Below, piece by piece: positions 24,521 through 33,833 of a stretch of 64,000 nt of DNA. Numbering within the stretch: position 1 is the stretch's first letter; every line of letters starts with the position of its first letter. The stretch lies in contig NZ_BAGF01000023.1 in assembly GCF_000308755.1 (NCBI RefSeq), positions 62,001-126,000 of the forward strand. The letters are read 5' to 3'. This stretch comes from Nocardia pneumoniae NBRC 100136 (GTDB lineage Bacteria; Actinomycetota; Actinomycetes; Mycobacteriales; Mycobacteriaceae). The position numbers were made by a program, and so were the translations under genes. Below the pieces are notes generated by a model, which searched no databases, was not told the DNA's origin, and worked only from the letters and a program-made list of their open reading frames with translations.

Positions 24521-24742
24521 TCACGGCCCGAGGAACAATCGTTCGCACGGCAGGCGCGGCAGCAGCCGACAGTCCTCGATGGTGCTGCGGAGCAGTTCGA
24601 TCGTGCACCAGCGATTGCGCATCCAATCCTGGATCAAATTGGATACCGCCGCCGCGGCCGCCGTGTAGTCGAACGCCACGTCGGCCAGCCAGATCCGTAG
24701 GTGCACATCACCTACGGGAGGGAACCATCCCTCGGCGGTCAT
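24521..24742 (-). CDS. Small protein of unknown function (73 residues)
   Basis: This 73-residue protein has a balanced, globular composition: WFPPVGDVHLRIWLADVAFDY at the start and a Cys-containing C-terminal half (WCTIELL, IEDCRLLPRLPCERL). Three Cys and four Trp make chance coding unlikely. It starts at ATG 24742 after an AGGAGG-like GGTTCAGGAGGCGAT leader. No family is recognised. It lies downstream of the glycerol operon terminator and is probably transcribed alone. Confidence 0.6.
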   Translation of the reverse strand: MTAEGWFPPVGDVHLRIWLADVAFDYTAAAAAVSNLIQDWMRNRWCTIELLRSTIEDCRLLPRLPCERLFLGP

Positions 24743-24824
24743 GGCCTATCGCCTCCTGAACCTTTCCGGATGAGGCAATCACTCGACTTCGCGCGGCACG
24801 CGGCATGGACCGGCTGAGTACGGC

Positions 24825-24853
24825 GTGGCACGGTCCGGCAGGAACCGTGCCAC
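24825..24853 (-). terminator. Rho-independent-type stem-loop after glpD
   Basis: GTGGCACGGT (24825-24834) and ACCGTGCCAC (24844-24853) form a perfect 10-bp stem with a 9-base loop, 9 bases after the glpD stop. It likely ends the glpF-glpK-glpD transcript. No T tract is present, as is common in GC-rich actinobacteria. Confidence 0.7.
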
Positions 24854-24861
24854 GCACGGGC

Positions 24862-26541
24862 TCAGGCGACGGCGACCAGCCGGGCCGCGTTGGCGGATTC
24901 GTCGTCGGCCGCCTGGTTGGCGGCCAGTTCGGCATGCACCCGCTCGCGGTAGCGGGCGATCTCGCGCTCGGTGGTGGCGGCGTCCCAGCCCAGATGGCCG
25001 CCGATCAGCCAGGCGACTTCCGGGCCCGCGGCCAATCCTCGGTCGGACGCCTCGATGGAGATCCGGGTCCGGCGGGTCAGCACGTCGTCCAGGTGCAGCG
25101 CGCCCTCGTGCGTCACCGCGTACACCGCCTCGGCGCCGAGGTAGTCCGGTGCACCGGCCAACGGCTTGCCGAGTTCGGGCTCGCGTTCGATCACCTCGAA
25201 CAGGTCGGTGATCGCCGAACCGTACCGGCCCAGCAGACGCTCGACCGTCACCCTCGGCAGGCCCACCCGCTGGGCGAGGCTGTCCAGGTCGGCGGCGAGT
25301 TCCTGGTAACCCACCGCGCCGAGGATCGGCAGGTGCTCGGTCACCGACGGGGCGACCGCCCGGCCCAGCCCCGCCACCGCCGCGTCGACGACGTCGGCGG
25401 CCATCACGCGGTAGGTGGTGTACTTGCCGCCCGCGATCACGAACAACCCGGGGGCCGGTTCGGCGACCGCGTGCTCCCTGGAGAGCGTCGCGGTGTCGGC
25501 CGACGCACCCGACAGCAGCGGGCGCAGCCCCGCATAGGTGCCGACGATGTCCTCGCGGGTCAGCGGGTCGCGCAGCACCCGGTTGACGTGGTCGAGCAGG
25601 TACTGCACGTCGGCGTTGCTGGCGGCCGGGTGGTCCTTGTCCAGCGACCAATCCGTGTCGGTGGTGCCGATGATCCAGTGCGCGTGCCACGGGATGACGA
25701 ACAGCACGCTCTTCTCGGTGCGCATGATCAAACCCGTGTCCAGGTTCAGGCGGTGGCGCGGCACCAGGATGTGCACGCCTTTGGACATGCGGACGTGGAA
25801 CGGGAAATCGACCCCGGTCATCCGGTTCATCTCGTCGGTCCACACGCCGGTCGCGCTGATCACCCGGCGCGCGCGCACGGTGTGCACCTGTCCGGTCTCC
25901 AGATCGGTGACCTCCGCGCCGACCACGCGTTCGCCGTCGCGCAGCAGCCCGGTCACCTTGGTGCGGGTGAGCACGGTCGCGCCGTGCTGGGCCGCGGTGC
26001 GGGCGATCATCATGGTGTGGCGGGCGTCGTCGACCTGCGCGTCGAAGTACCGGATGGCGCCGGTCAGCGCGTCCGCCCGCAAGGCGGGCGCCAGTTCCAG
26101 CGCCCGCGTGCGGGACAGGTGCCGGTGCATCGGCAGAGCGCGGGCGCCGCCGATGGTGTCGTACAACGCGACACCGGCTCCGATGTAGGCGCGTTCCCAC
26201 ACCCGATGCCGCAACGGCAGCAGGAACGACACGGGCCGCACCAGGTGCGGCGCGAGGCGGTGCAGCAGCAGGCTGCGCTCCTTCAACGCCTCGCGCACCA
26301 GCCAGAAGTCGAGCTGCTCCAGATAGCGCAAGCCACCGTGGATGAGCTTGCTGGAGCGGCTCGAGGTGCCCGCCGCGAAGTCCCTGGCCTCCACCAGGGT
26401 CACGGTCAGGCCGCGGGAGGCGGCGTCGAGGGCGGCGCCCGCACCGACCACGCCGCCGCCGATGACGAGCACATCGATCTCGGTGTCGCCGAGTGAGTTC
26501 ACCGCGCGGGCGCGGTACTGGGAGTCCAATCGTGCGGACAC
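24862..26541 (-). CDS. glpD: Glycerol-3-phosphate dehydrogenase, FAD-dependent
   Basis: This 559-residue enzyme oxidises sn-glycerol 3-phosphate to dihydroxyacetone phosphate, passing electrons to the quinone pool at the membrane. The N-terminal FAD motif is VIGGGVVGAGAALDAASRGL (about residues 27-46). The family signature GTSSRSSKLIHGGLRYLEQ follows (about residues 58-76). The C-terminal helical domain is complete. It is the last gene of the minus-strand glpF-glpK-glpD operon, 51 bases after glpK, and is followed by a stem-loop. Regulation is probably through the IclR protein at 29227-29991. Confidence 0.95.
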   Translation of the reverse strand: MSARLDSQYRARAVNSLGDTEIDVLVIGGGVVGAGAALDAASRGLTVTLVEARDFAAGTSSRSSKLIHGGLRYLEQLDFWLVREALKERSLLLHRLAPHLVRPVSFLLPLRHRVWERAYIGAGVALYDTIGGARALPMHRHLSRTRALELAPALRADALTGAIRYFDAQVDDARHTMMIARTAAQHGATVLTRTKVTGLLRDGERVVGAEVTDLETGQVHTVRARRVISATGVWTDEMNRMTGVDFPFHVRMSKGVHILVPRHRLNLDTGLIMRTEKSVLFVIPWHAHWIIGTTDTDWSLDKDHPAASNADVQYLLDHVNRVLRDPLTREDIVGTYAGLRPLLSGASADTATLSREHAVAEPAPGLFVIAGGKYTTYRVMAADVVDAAVAGLGRAVAPSVTEHLPILGAVGYQELAADLDSLAQRVGLPRVTVERLLGRYGSAITDLFEVIEREPELGKPLAGAPDYLGAEAVYAVTHEGALHLDDVLTRRTRISIEASDRGLAAGPEVAWLIGGHLGWDAATTEREIARYRERVHAELAANQAADDESANAARLVAVA

Positions 26542-26592
26542 AGCGGTATCTCTCCTTGTTTCGGTGTTATTCGGATAGGCCGACGTCGCCCC

Positions 26593-28113
26593 TCATTCGT
26601 CGACGTCGATCCAATCGAGGGTGCGGGCGACGGCCTTCTTCCAGCGCGCGTAACCGCGCTCGCGCTGCTCCTGCGACCAGGTCGGACTCCAGCGTTTGGC
26701 CTCGTTCCAGTTCTGTTCGAGCTCGTCGGTGTCGCTCCAGAAGCCGACGGCCAGCCCCGCGGCGTAGGCGGCGCCGAGCGCGGTGGTCTCGGCGACCACC
26801 GGACGCGACACCGGCACGCCGAGGAAGTCGGCCTGCAACTGCATGCACAGCTCGTTGGCGGTGACGCCGCCGTCCACGCGCAGCACGTCCAGCTGCACAC
26901 CGGAGTCGGCCTGCATGGCCTCGACCACGTCGCGGGTCTGGTAGCAGATCGATTCCAGCGTGGCCCGCGCGAGATGGGCATTGGTGCTGTAGCGGGAGAG
27001 GCCGACGATGGCGCCGCGCGCGTCCGAGCGCCAGTACGGCGCGAACAATCCCGAGAACGCCGGGACGAAATACACCCCGCCGTTGTCCTCGGCCTGCCGG
27101 GCCAGCGATTCGCTCTGTGCCGCACCGGAGATGATGCCCAGCTGATCGCGCAGCCACTGCACCGCCGAGCCGGTCACCGCGATCGAGCCCTCCAGCGCGT
27201 ACACCGGCTTGTCCGAGCCCAGCTGGTAGGCGACCGTGGTGAGCAGTCCGTGCTGCGACCGCACGATCTCGGTTCCGGTGTTGAGCAGCAGGAAGTTGCC
27301 GGTGCCGTAGGTGTTCTTGGCCTCGCCGGGACGGAAGCAGACCTGCCCCACCGTGGCCGCCTGCTGGTCGCCCAGCACGCCGGACAGCGGGACCGCGCCG
27401 CCGAACGGACCGTCGGCGCGGGTGGTGCCGAACAACTCCGGGTTGGACGAGGGCGCGATGGCGGGCAGCATCGCGCGCGGGATGCCGAAGATCGACAGCA
27501 GCTCGTCGTCCCAGTCCAGCGTCTCCAGGCTCATCAGCATGGTGCGGCTGGCATTGGTCGGATCGGTGACGTGCACCCCGCCGTCCACGCCGCCGGTGAG
27601 CTGCCACAGCAACCAGGTGTCGGTGGTGCCGAAGAGCGCGTCGCCGCGCTCGGCGTCCTCGGCGACTCCCGGGACGTTGTCCAGGATCCAGCGCAGCTTC
27701 CCGCCGGAGAAGTAGGTGGCGGGCGGCAAGCCCGCCTTGCGCCGGATGGTGTCGCCGTGTCCGGCCTTCTCCAGGTCGGAGGCGATGCGATCGGTGCGGG
27801 TGTCCTGCCACACGATGGCGTTGCAGTACGGCCGCCCGGTCTTGCGGTTCCACACCACCGTGGTCTCGCGCTGGTTGGTGACGCCGACCGCGGCCAAGTC
27901 GCTCGCGACCAGGTCGGCCTTGGTGAGCGTGCTCTGGATGACCGCGCGGGTGCGCTCCCAGATCTCGGTCGGGTTGTGCTCCACCCACCCCGGGCGCGGC
28001 AGAATCTGCTCGTGCTCGAGCTGGTGGCGGGCAACCTCGTTGCCGCTGTGGTCGAACACCATGAAGCGGGTGCTCGTGGTGCCTTGGTCGATGGCGCCGA
28101 CGAACTTGGTCAT
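26593..28113 (-). CDS. glpK: Glycerol kinase (operon copy)
   Basis: This 506-residue FGGY kinase phosphorylates glycerol with ATP. The N-terminal phosphate loop is [16 protein letters not shown], and the family segments [27 protein letters not shown] and [12 protein letters not shown] residues follow. The second FGGY signature appears as [18 protein letters not shown]. It lies between glpF and glpD with 37- and 51-base spacers, so it is co-transcribed. A second full-length glycerol kinase is at 30037-31551; this copy is the one physically coupled to import and oxidation. Confidence 0.95.
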   Translation of the reverse strand: MTKFVGAIDQGTTSTRFMVFDHSGNEVARHQLEHEQILPRPGWVEHNPTEIWERTRAVIQSTLTKADLVASDLAAVGVTNQRETTVVWNRKTGRPYCNAIVWQDTRTDRIASDLEKAGHGDTIRRKAGLPPATYFSGGKLRWILDNVPGVAEDAERGDALFGTTDTWLLWQLTGGVDGGVHVTDPTNASRTMLMSLETLDWDDELLSIFGIPRAMLPAIAPSSNPELFGTTRADGPFGGAVPLSGVLGDQQAATVGQVCFRPGEAKNTYGTGNFLLLNTGTEIVRSQHGLLTTVAYQLGSDKPVYALEGSIAVTGSAVQWLRDQLGIISGAAQSESLARQAEDNGGVYFVPAFSGLFAPYWRSDARGAIVGLSRYSTNAHLARATLESICYQTRDVVEAMQADSGVQLDVLRVDGGVTANELCMQLQADFLGVPVSRPVVAETTALGAAYAAGLAVGFWSDTDELEQNWNEAKRWSPTWSQEQRERGYARWKKAVARTLDWIDVDE

Positions 28114-28150
28114 CGCGGTCCTTTCGAGAAACTGCTGTCGGAAAAGGGAT

Positions 28151-28966
28151 TCAGAACAGGAACTGGGACGCGAGACCGGCGAGCGCGCCGCCGACCAGCG
28201 GGCCGAGCACCGGCACCCAGGCATAACCCCAGTCGGACTTCTTGCGGCTCGGTTCGGCGTCGACTTCCGGAGATTCCAGCGACGCGCCGCCGCCCACGGT
28301 GACCGGCACCCGCTGTGCCTCGGCGGGCACGGGCTTGCTGACCGGCAGCAGTGCGTGCGCGATGCGCGGACCGAGGTCGCGAGCCGGGTTGATGGCGTAT
28401 CCGGTCGGGCCGCCGAGCGAGGCGCCGATGCCGACGACGAGGAACGCCGCCGCGACCGGGCCGAGCCCGCTGGGGGTGTGCCCGAACGCGAGGATCACCA
28501 GGACCAGGGTGAACGTGCCGATCACCTCGGTGGCGAAGTTCCAGCGGAAGGCGCGGATCGCGGGGCCGGTGGCGAACACCGCGAGCTTCTTCTCCTCGTC
28601 GGTCTCCTCGTCGAAGTGGCGCTTGTAGGCCAGGTAGGCAGCGGTCGCGCCGAGGAACGCGCCGACCAGCTGACCGCTCAGATAGGCGAGCGTGGTGGCG
28701 CCCGAGATGGCTATACCGGAGGCGTACTCGTCGGCGCCGCTGAACAGGATGCCTATGGTGACCGCCGGGTTGAGGTGGCCGCCGGTCTTGTAGGCGACAT
28801 ACACGCCTGCTAGCACCGCGAACCCCCATCCAATGTTGATCAGCAGCCAGCCGCCGTCCTGTCCTTTGGACTTGGCCAGCAGTACGTTCGCGACCACACC
28901 GACCCCGAGCAGCAGCAGTACTCCCGTACCGAGTGCTTCGCTGAGGAAGATTGAGCCGAAGTTCAT
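28151..28966 (-). CDS. glpF: Glycerol uptake facilitator (aquaglyceroporin)
   Basis: This 271-residue MIP channel has both NPA boxes, HLNPAVT (about residues 65-71) and [10 protein letters not shown] (about 190-199). The Asp after the second NPAR is the marker of glycerol-conducting rather than water-only channels. It has six membrane helices. A charged insertion with a Ser/Pro/Glu segment (about residues 205-240) lies before the last helix. It begins the glp operon. Its promoter region contains two matching palindromes that probably bind the divergently encoded IclR regulator. Confidence 0.95.
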   Translation of the reverse strand: MNFGSIFLSEALGTGVLLLLGVGVVANVLLAKSKGQDGGWLLINIGWGFAVLAGVYVAYKTGGHLNPAVTIGILFSGADEYASGIAISGATTLAYLSGQLVGAFLGATAAYLAYKRHFDEETDEEKKLAVFATGPAIRAFRWNFATEVIGTFTLVLVILAFGHTPSGLGPVAAAFLVVGIGASLGGPTGYAINPARDLGPRIAHALLPVSKPVPAEAQRVPVTVGGGASLESPEVDAEPSRKKSDWGYAWVPVLGPLVGGALAGLASQFLF

Positions 28967-29057
28967 CGTTGAGCCTCCGTTTCGCCCCGCAGGTCGCGGG
29001 CGCGACCGTGCGTGAAACGGAAATTACGGCGGGATTTCCGAGTCGGACATAGCGCCC

Positions 29058-29200
29058 GTTCGACAATGTCGAACGGCTCGGCTGGTTGCCGGAACGCGGC
29101 GCCACTACCGTCCGACCCGCTAGGAGGATGTATGGCGCAGCTCACACTGGGTTTCAATGATGTAACCCAGGTATTACCGAGGATTCGACATTGTCGAATC
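29058..29200. promoter_or_regulatory. Pair of TTCGACA-N-TGTCGAA palindromes in the divergent glpF/iclR region
   Basis: GTTCGACA-A-TGTCGAAC (29058-29074) and GATTCGACA-T-TGTCGAATC (29182-29200) are perfect dyads with 8- and 9-bp arms and the same 15-base core, 125 bp between centres. They flank a candidate glpF promoter on the minus strand, -35 TTGAAA (29152-29157) and -10 CATACA (29129-29134), with 17-bp spacing. The arrangement suits repression of both directions by an IclR/GylR-type regulator, possibly with looping. The TTG at 29191 lies inside the second dyad. Confidence 0.75.
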
Positions 29201-29226
29201 GCGACTCGCCGGATAGGTTTCCCGAC

Positions 29227-29991
29227 ATGCCGGGTCCGATCCAATCGATCGAGCGGGCGGCGGCCGTGCTGCGGCTGCTGGCCCGTGGATCCGGCCGTCT
29301 CGGCATCGGCGACATCGCGGGTGCGCTCGATCTGGCCAAGCCGACCGCGCACGGCATTCTGCGCACGCTACAGGGCGTCGGTTTCGTCGAGCAGGACCCG
29401 GCGACCGGCAAGTACCAGCTCGGCGCGGCGCTGCTGCATCTGGGCACCAGCTACCTCGACGCCAACGAGCTGCGCTCACGGGCGATCAACTGGGCCGACG
29501 CGCTGGCGGCGCGCACCGGAGAGTCGGTGCGGATCGGCGCCCCGGTCGACGGCGCGGTGGTGGTGGTCCACCACGTGTTCCGGCCGGACAACACCGAACA
29601 GGCGCTCGAGCTCGGCGAACTCCTGCCCCCGCACGCCACCGCGCTGGGCAAGGTCCTGCTGGCCTACGACACCGATCTGGCCGCCACGGTGCGCGGAGCC
29701 GAACTGGCCCCGCTCACGCACCGCACCCTTGTCGACCGAGCCGCGCTGGCCAGGGCGCTGGCCGGGGTGCGACAGGCCGGATGGGCGGGCGAGACCGAGG
29801 AATTCCGGTCCGGCGAGGCCGGTATCGCGGCGCCGATCCGCGCGCCCGGCGGACTCGTGGTCGGCGCCATCGGCATCACCGGCCGCGTCGATCGACTGTG
29901 CGACGCACAGTTGCGGCACCGGCGGACGCTGGTCGGTCACGTGCTCGACGCCGCACGGGCGGTCTCGAGGGATCTCGGTGCCCCGCACTGA
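29227..29991 (+). CDS. IclR-family regulator of glycerol metabolism (GylR-like)
   Basis: This 254-residue protein has an N-terminal winged-helix domain (about residues 1-65, with GIGDIAGALDLAKPTAHGIL) and a C-terminal IclR effector domain (about 75-250). The location, between glpFKD and a second glpK with the twin palindromes beside it, indicates control of glycerol genes by glycerol or glycerol 3-phosphate, as known for GylR of Streptomyces. I choose ATG 29227 because the alternative TTG 29191 lies inside the palindrome. It is followed by glycerol kinase after 45 bases. Confidence 0.88.
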   Translation: MPGPIQSIERAAAVLRLLARGSGRLGIGDIAGALDLAKPTAHGILRTLQGVGFVEQDPATGKYQLGAALLHLGTSYLDANELRSRAINWADALAARTGESVRIGAPVDGAVVVVHHVFRPDNTEQALELGELLPPHATALGKVLLAYDTDLAATVRGAELAPLTHRTLVDRAALARALAGVRQAGWAGETEEFRSGEAGIAAPIRAPGGLVVGAIGITGRVDRLCDAQLRHRRTLVGHVLDAARAVSRDLGAPH

Positions 29992-30036
29992 CTTCCGGCA
30001 GGCCGATGACCGGACCCCGGCAGGGGGCGGCCGCCG

Positions 30037-31551
30037 ATGACGCAACGCTACGTGCTGTCCATCGACCAGGGCACCACCTCCACCCGCTGCATCCTGTTCG
30101 ATCAGCGCGCCCGCTTGGTCGGCGTCGCGCAGCGCTCGCACCAGCAGCACTATCCCCGCCCCGGATGGGCCGAGCAGGACGCGCTGGAGATCTGGCGCAA
30201 CGTCGAGCGGATCGTGCCGCAGGCGATGCGGGATTCCGGCGTCGCCGCCGATCAGATAGCCGCGCTCGGCATCGCCAATCAGCGCGAGACCACCGTGGTG
30301 TGGGACCGCCGCACCGGGATGCCGATCGGGCGCGCCATCGTCTGGCAGGACGTGCGGACCGAGGAGTTGGTCGGCGAACTGCGGGAACGTCCTGGCGCGG
30401 ACCGGATCCGGGAGCTGTGCGGTCTGCCGCTGGCCACGTACTTCGCGGCGCCGCGGCTGCGCTGGATGCTGGACGCCGTCCCGGGTCTGCGCGAGCGCGC
30501 CGAGCGCGGCGAGGTGCTGTTCGGCACCATGGAGACCTGGCTGATCTGGAACCTCACCGGCGGGGTCGACGGCGGTCTGCACCTCACCGATGTCACCAAC
30601 GCCAGCCGCACCCTTCTGATGAACCTCAGCACCCTCACCTGGGACGACGAACTGCTGGCGTTCTTCGGCATCCCCGCCGCGATGCTGCCGCACATCCAGC
30701 GCTCCACCGCCTCCTACGGCGTCACCCGCAGGGTGGTGCCCGGCATCCCGATCGCCGCCGCGCTGGGTGACCAGCACGCCGCGCTGTTCGGCCAGACCTG
30801 TTTCGCGCGTGGGGAAACCAAGTGCACGTACGGCACGGGCGGGTTCCTCATGATGAACACCGGACGGGAACTGGTGCGCTCCGAGCACGGCTTGCTCACC
30901 ACGATCGGATACCAGATCGGCCCCGAACCGGTGTACGCGTTGGAGGGTCCGATCGCGGTCACCGGCTCGCTCGTGCAGTGGGTGCGCGACAACATCGGCT
31001 TGGTCACCAGCGCGCCGGAGATCGAAACCCTGGCGCGCACCGTCGAAGACAACGGCGGCTGCTATGTGGTGCCCGCGTTCTCCGGGCTGTACGCCCCGCA
31101 TTGGCGCAGCGACGCCCGCGGCCTCATCGCCGGACTGACCTCCTACATCACCAAGGGGCACATCGCCCGCGCCGTGCTGGAGGCCACCGCGTGGCAGACC
31201 CGCGACGTGGTCGAGGCGATGAACGCCGACTCCGGACTGCAGGCCGCCGCCCTGCGCGTGGACGGCGGCATGACGTCGAACAACCTGCTCATGCAGATCG
31301 TCGCCGACGTGCTCGACCTTCCCGTCATGCGTCCGTTCGTCGCCGAGACCGTCTCACTGGGTGCGGCGTACGCCGCCGGACTCGCCGTCGGCTATTGGCC
31401 GGATCTGGAAGGGCTACGCAACAACTGGCGGCTTGCCGCCCAATGGGTTCCGCGCATGGACCCGGCGCATCGCGAGGACGAATACGAGAAGTGGCGTCGC
31501 GCGGTCGAACTGACCTTCGGCTGGGTGCGGCCGAAACCGCGCGCTCGGTAG
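30037..31551 (+). CDS. glpK: Second glycerol kinase
   Basis: This 504-residue FGGY kinase is full length with the same motifs as the operon copy: [54 protein letters not shown] and [15 protein letters not shown]. It is clearly diverged from the 26593-28113 copy, so this is an old duplication or transfer, not a recent one. It lies 45 bases after the IclR gene on the same strand and is probably co-transcribed with it. Either copy may serve a different condition or substrate; sequence alone cannot say. Confidence 0.93.
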   Translation: MTQRYVLSIDQGTTSTRCILFDQRARLVGVAQRSHQQHYPRPGWAEQDALEIWRNVERIVPQAMRDSGVAADQIAALGIANQRETTVVWDRRTGMPIGRAIVWQDVRTEELVGELRERPGADRIRELCGLPLATYFAAPRLRWMLDAVPGLRERAERGEVLFGTMETWLIWNLTGGVDGGLHLTDVTNASRTLLMNLSTLTWDDELLAFFGIPAAMLPHIQRSTASYGVTRRVVPGIPIAAALGDQHAALFGQTCFARGETKCTYGTGGFLMMNTGRELVRSEHGLLTTIGYQIGPEPVYALEGPIAVTGSLVQWVRDNIGLVTSAPEIETLARTVEDNGGCYVVPAFSGLYAPHWRSDARGLIAGLTSYITKGHIARAVLEATAWQTRDVVEAMNADSGLQAAALRVDGGMTSNNLLMQIVADVLDLPVMRPFVAETVSLGAAYAAGLAVGYWPDLEGLRNNWRLAAQWVPRMDPAHREDEYEKWRRAVELTFGWVRPKPRAR

Positions 31552-31722
31552 CTGCGCACAGAGTCCGGCGGACCGGGACAACTGATTTCGAGAGCACATG
31601 GGTAACTCACCGGGTACGCCCAGAACCCGAGCGGCACCCAACGCAGGACCTGAACGCAAATCCCGCGTCACCCGACTGGTACGGCCTGAAGTCCGGAGAG
31701 GCGGAACAGCTAGCGTCGAGCC

Positions 31723-32562
31723 ATGCGGCTTCATGTGGGATGCGCGATGTGGACGCACGCGGCATGGCAGGAACGGCAGCTCCCTCCCGGAGAGCGGCTG
31801 CGCTGGTACGCCACGTGGTGCAACGCCGTCGAGGGCAACACGACGTTCTACGCCACCCCGTCGCGGCGCACCGTGGAATCATGGGCGAGTCAGTGCGATC
31901 CGGAGTTCCGGATCGTGCTCAAGCTGCCCAGACCGATCACACACGAGCGCAGGCTGTCCGGCGTCGAGGAGGAATTGCGATCCTTCCTCGACGCGATGGC
32001 GCCGCTCGGGGAACGTGTCCACGCGCTGTGGGTGCAGTTGCCCGGCTCGTTCGGTCCGACCGACCTCGGTGCGCTCGCCGGATTCCTGCGCCTGCTACCG
32101 CACGGCTACCGGCCCGCCGTCGAGGTCCGGCATCCCGTGTTCTTCACCGACGAGCAGGCCGCGCGCAGGCTGGAATACGTGCTGTCGCGCGTCGGCGCCG
32201 AATGGATACCATTCGACACCACAGTGCTTTTCGACGGTCCAGCCACCAGCGCGTCGGAGCAGGAGGCGGCCGCGAAGAAGCCCCGGGTGCCGCGCAGGAT
32301 ACGCGCGCTGACCGAACACCCGATCGTGCGCTATCACGGCCGCGACGACGTCGAACGGACGGTCGCGGGCTGGCAACCGTGGGTCGGCACGGTCGTCGAA
32401 TGGTTGCGCGACGGCAGGTCGCCGACGGTGTTCCTGCACACACCGGACAATGCGGGCGCGCTGGAGCTGGCCCGCCGTTTCCACGACGAGGTCCGTGCGC
32501 GTCTGCCGGAGCTCGACCGGCTGCCCGAGCCCGCGCCGGTCGAGCCGATGACGCTGTTCTGA
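31723..32562 (+). CDS. DUF72 domain protein (YecE family)
   Basis: This 279-residue protein belongs to the DUF72/YecE family, a TIM-barrel fold of unknown biochemistry. Recognisable elements are the start LHVGCAMWTH, the segment AVEGNTTFYATPS (N-T-F-Y), the strand FRIVLKLPRPITH and VRYHGRD near the C-terminus. No catalytic mechanism is established for the family. It is followed by a strong stem-loop and a convergent yceI gene. Confidence 0.88.
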   Translation: MRLHVGCAMWTHAAWQERQLPPGERLRWYATWCNAVEGNTTFYATPSRRTVESWASQCDPEFRIVLKLPRPITHERRLSGVEEELRSFLDAMAPLGERVHALWVQLPGSFGPTDLGALAGFLRLLPHGYRPAVEVRHPVFFTDEQAARRLEYVLSRVGAEWIPFDTTVLFDGPATSASEQEAAAKKPRVPRRIRALTEHPIVRYHGRDDVERTVAGWQPWVGTVVEWLRDGRSPTVFLHTPDNAGALELARRFHDEVRARLPELDRLPEPAPVEPMTLF

Positions 32563-32569
32563 CCGAGAA

Positions 32570-32601
32570 GGACGTTCCCACAGGGTGATGCGGGAACGTC
32601 C
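32570..32601. terminator. Bidirectional stem-loop between DUF72 and YceI genes
   Basis: GGACGTTCCC (32570-32579) and GGGAACGTCC (32592-32601) form a perfect 10-bp stem with a 12-base loop, filling the 46-base gap between convergent genes. Confidence 0.7.
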
Positions 32602-32608
32602 GACCAAT

Positions 32609-33157
32609 TCAGGACTGCAGGCCGACCTCGACCGCGAGCGTGAGCGTGATCTTGTCGCCGATCACCGCGCCGCCGTCGGGCAGCGGCATGTCGATGGTGA
32701 TGCCGAAATCGCGGCGATTGATCACGGTCGTGGCCTCGAAGCCGGCGACCGGCCCCTGGCCCATGCCGGGATTGACACCGAGGAACTCGACGGCCAGCGA
32801 TACCGGCTTGGTGACGCCGCGGATGGTGAAGTCACCGTCCACCACGAAGTCGTCGCCGTCGACCCGGAACCCGGTGGACTTGAAGGTGGCCACCGGGAAC
32901 TGCTCGGCCTGGAAGAAGTCCGCGGTGCGCAGGTGCGCGTCGCGCTGCGCGTTGTCGGTGGTCACCGAGTCGACCCGGATCTCGGCCTCGGCCGAGGCGC
33001 TGCCGTCCTCGGCGATGACCAGCTTGCCGGAGAAGTCGGTGAACCGGCCCCGCACCTTGCTGACCATCAGGTGGCGTACCGAGAAGCCGAGGGTGGAGTG
33101 GACGGGATCGATGGCCCAGGTGCCTGCGGTCAGTGCCTTGGTCGCTTCGAGTGTCAT
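32609..33157 (-). CDS. YceI family protein
   Basis: This 182-residue YceI-like protein forms a lipocalin-like beta barrel that binds polyisoprenoid lipids. The typical start WAIDPVHSTLGFSVRHLMVSKVRGRF and later FKSTGF and IRGVTKPVSL are present. It lacks a signal peptide, so this member is cytoplasmic, as most actinobacterial ones. It has its own upstream promoter region of 70 bases after the FMN reductase gene. No pathway link is evident. Confidence 0.92.
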   Translation of the reverse strand: MTLEATKALTAGTWAIDPVHSTLGFSVRHLMVSKVRGRFTDFSGKLVIAEDGSASAEAEIRVDSVTTDNAQRDAHLRTADFFQAEQFPVATFKSTGFRVDGDDFVVDGDFTIRGVTKPVSLAVEFLGVNPGMGQGPVAGFEATTVINRRDFGITIDMPLPDGGAVIGDKITLTLAVEVGLQS

Positions 33158-33227
33158 GGTGTTCTCCTTATGTGATTGAGATTTGAACTATGCGGACGGA
33201 GAGTTGGACTGGGGTAGTGCGGAAAAC

Positions 33228-33833
33228 TCAGTGGTTGCCGAGAAGCTGTGCGAACGGTAACGGCTCGTCGTACGGATCGGTGGAACGCGGTCGCGGCGTT
33301 TTGGTCAGCAGTGCGGCGAATTCCGTTGCGGCGCGGTCGATCCGGGTGCTCAATCCATCCGACTCGGCGGATGCCCAGTCTTCCGACGCCGCGTACACCG
33401 ATGTGGGCGCGACCACTGCACGCAGATAGCTGAACATCGGCCGCGACGCGTGCTCCAAGGCAAGGGAGTGGCGGGCGGAGCCGCCGGTCGCACCGAGCAG
33501 CACCGGCATCCCGCTCAGCGAATCCGGTTCCAGCACGTCGAAGAACGTCTTGAACAGGCCGCTGTAGGAGGCGTTGAAGATCGGCGTGACGGCGATCAGT
33601 CCGTCCGCGGTGACGACGGTATCGATCGCTTCGCGCAGTGCCCCCGCCGCGAATCCGGTCACCAGGTTGTCGGCCAGATCGCGAGCGTGCTCGCGCAACT
33701 CGACGATGTCGAACGTCACGTCGGCACTGGAGTTCGCCAAGGCTTCGCCGGTGGCCGTGGCGAGCCGATCGGCGAGCAGTCTGGTCGACGAGGGCTGGGA
33801 CAGCCCAGCGGAGACGACGGCGATGCGAGTCAT
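33228..33833 (-). CDS. NAD(P)H-dependent FMN reductase (CE1759-type)
   Basis: This 201-residue flavodoxin-fold reductase supplies reduced FMN. The phosphate-binding segment is VSAGLSQPSSTRLLADRL (about residues 7-24), and the NADPH_dep_FMN_red segment is VTPIFNASYSGLFKTFFDVL (about residues 82-101). Its ATG overlaps the stop of the monooxygenase gene by 4 bases. It is the reductase half of a two-component flavin monooxygenase, matching the CE1758/CE1759 gene pair of Corynebacterium. Confidence 0.88.
   Translation of the reverse strand: MTRIAVVSAGLSQPSSTRLLADRLATATGEALANSSADVTFDIVELREHARDLADNLVTGFAAGALREAIDTVVTADGLIAVTPIFNASYSGLFKTFFDVLEPDSLSGMPVLLGATGGSARHSLALEHASRPMFSYLRAVVAPTSVYAASEDWASAESDGLSTRIDRAATEFAALLTKTPRPRSTDPYDEPLPFAQLLGNH

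Noticed and set aside
29128..29160. AGGAGG followed by a ten-codon frame in the glp divergent region
   Set aside because: A short leader peptide is possible, but it lies opposite the likely glpF promoter and nothing supports translation.
29191..29226. TTG start extending the IclR regulator by 12 residues
   Set aside because: The codon is inside a perfect operator palindrome, and the extension is polar and not family-like.
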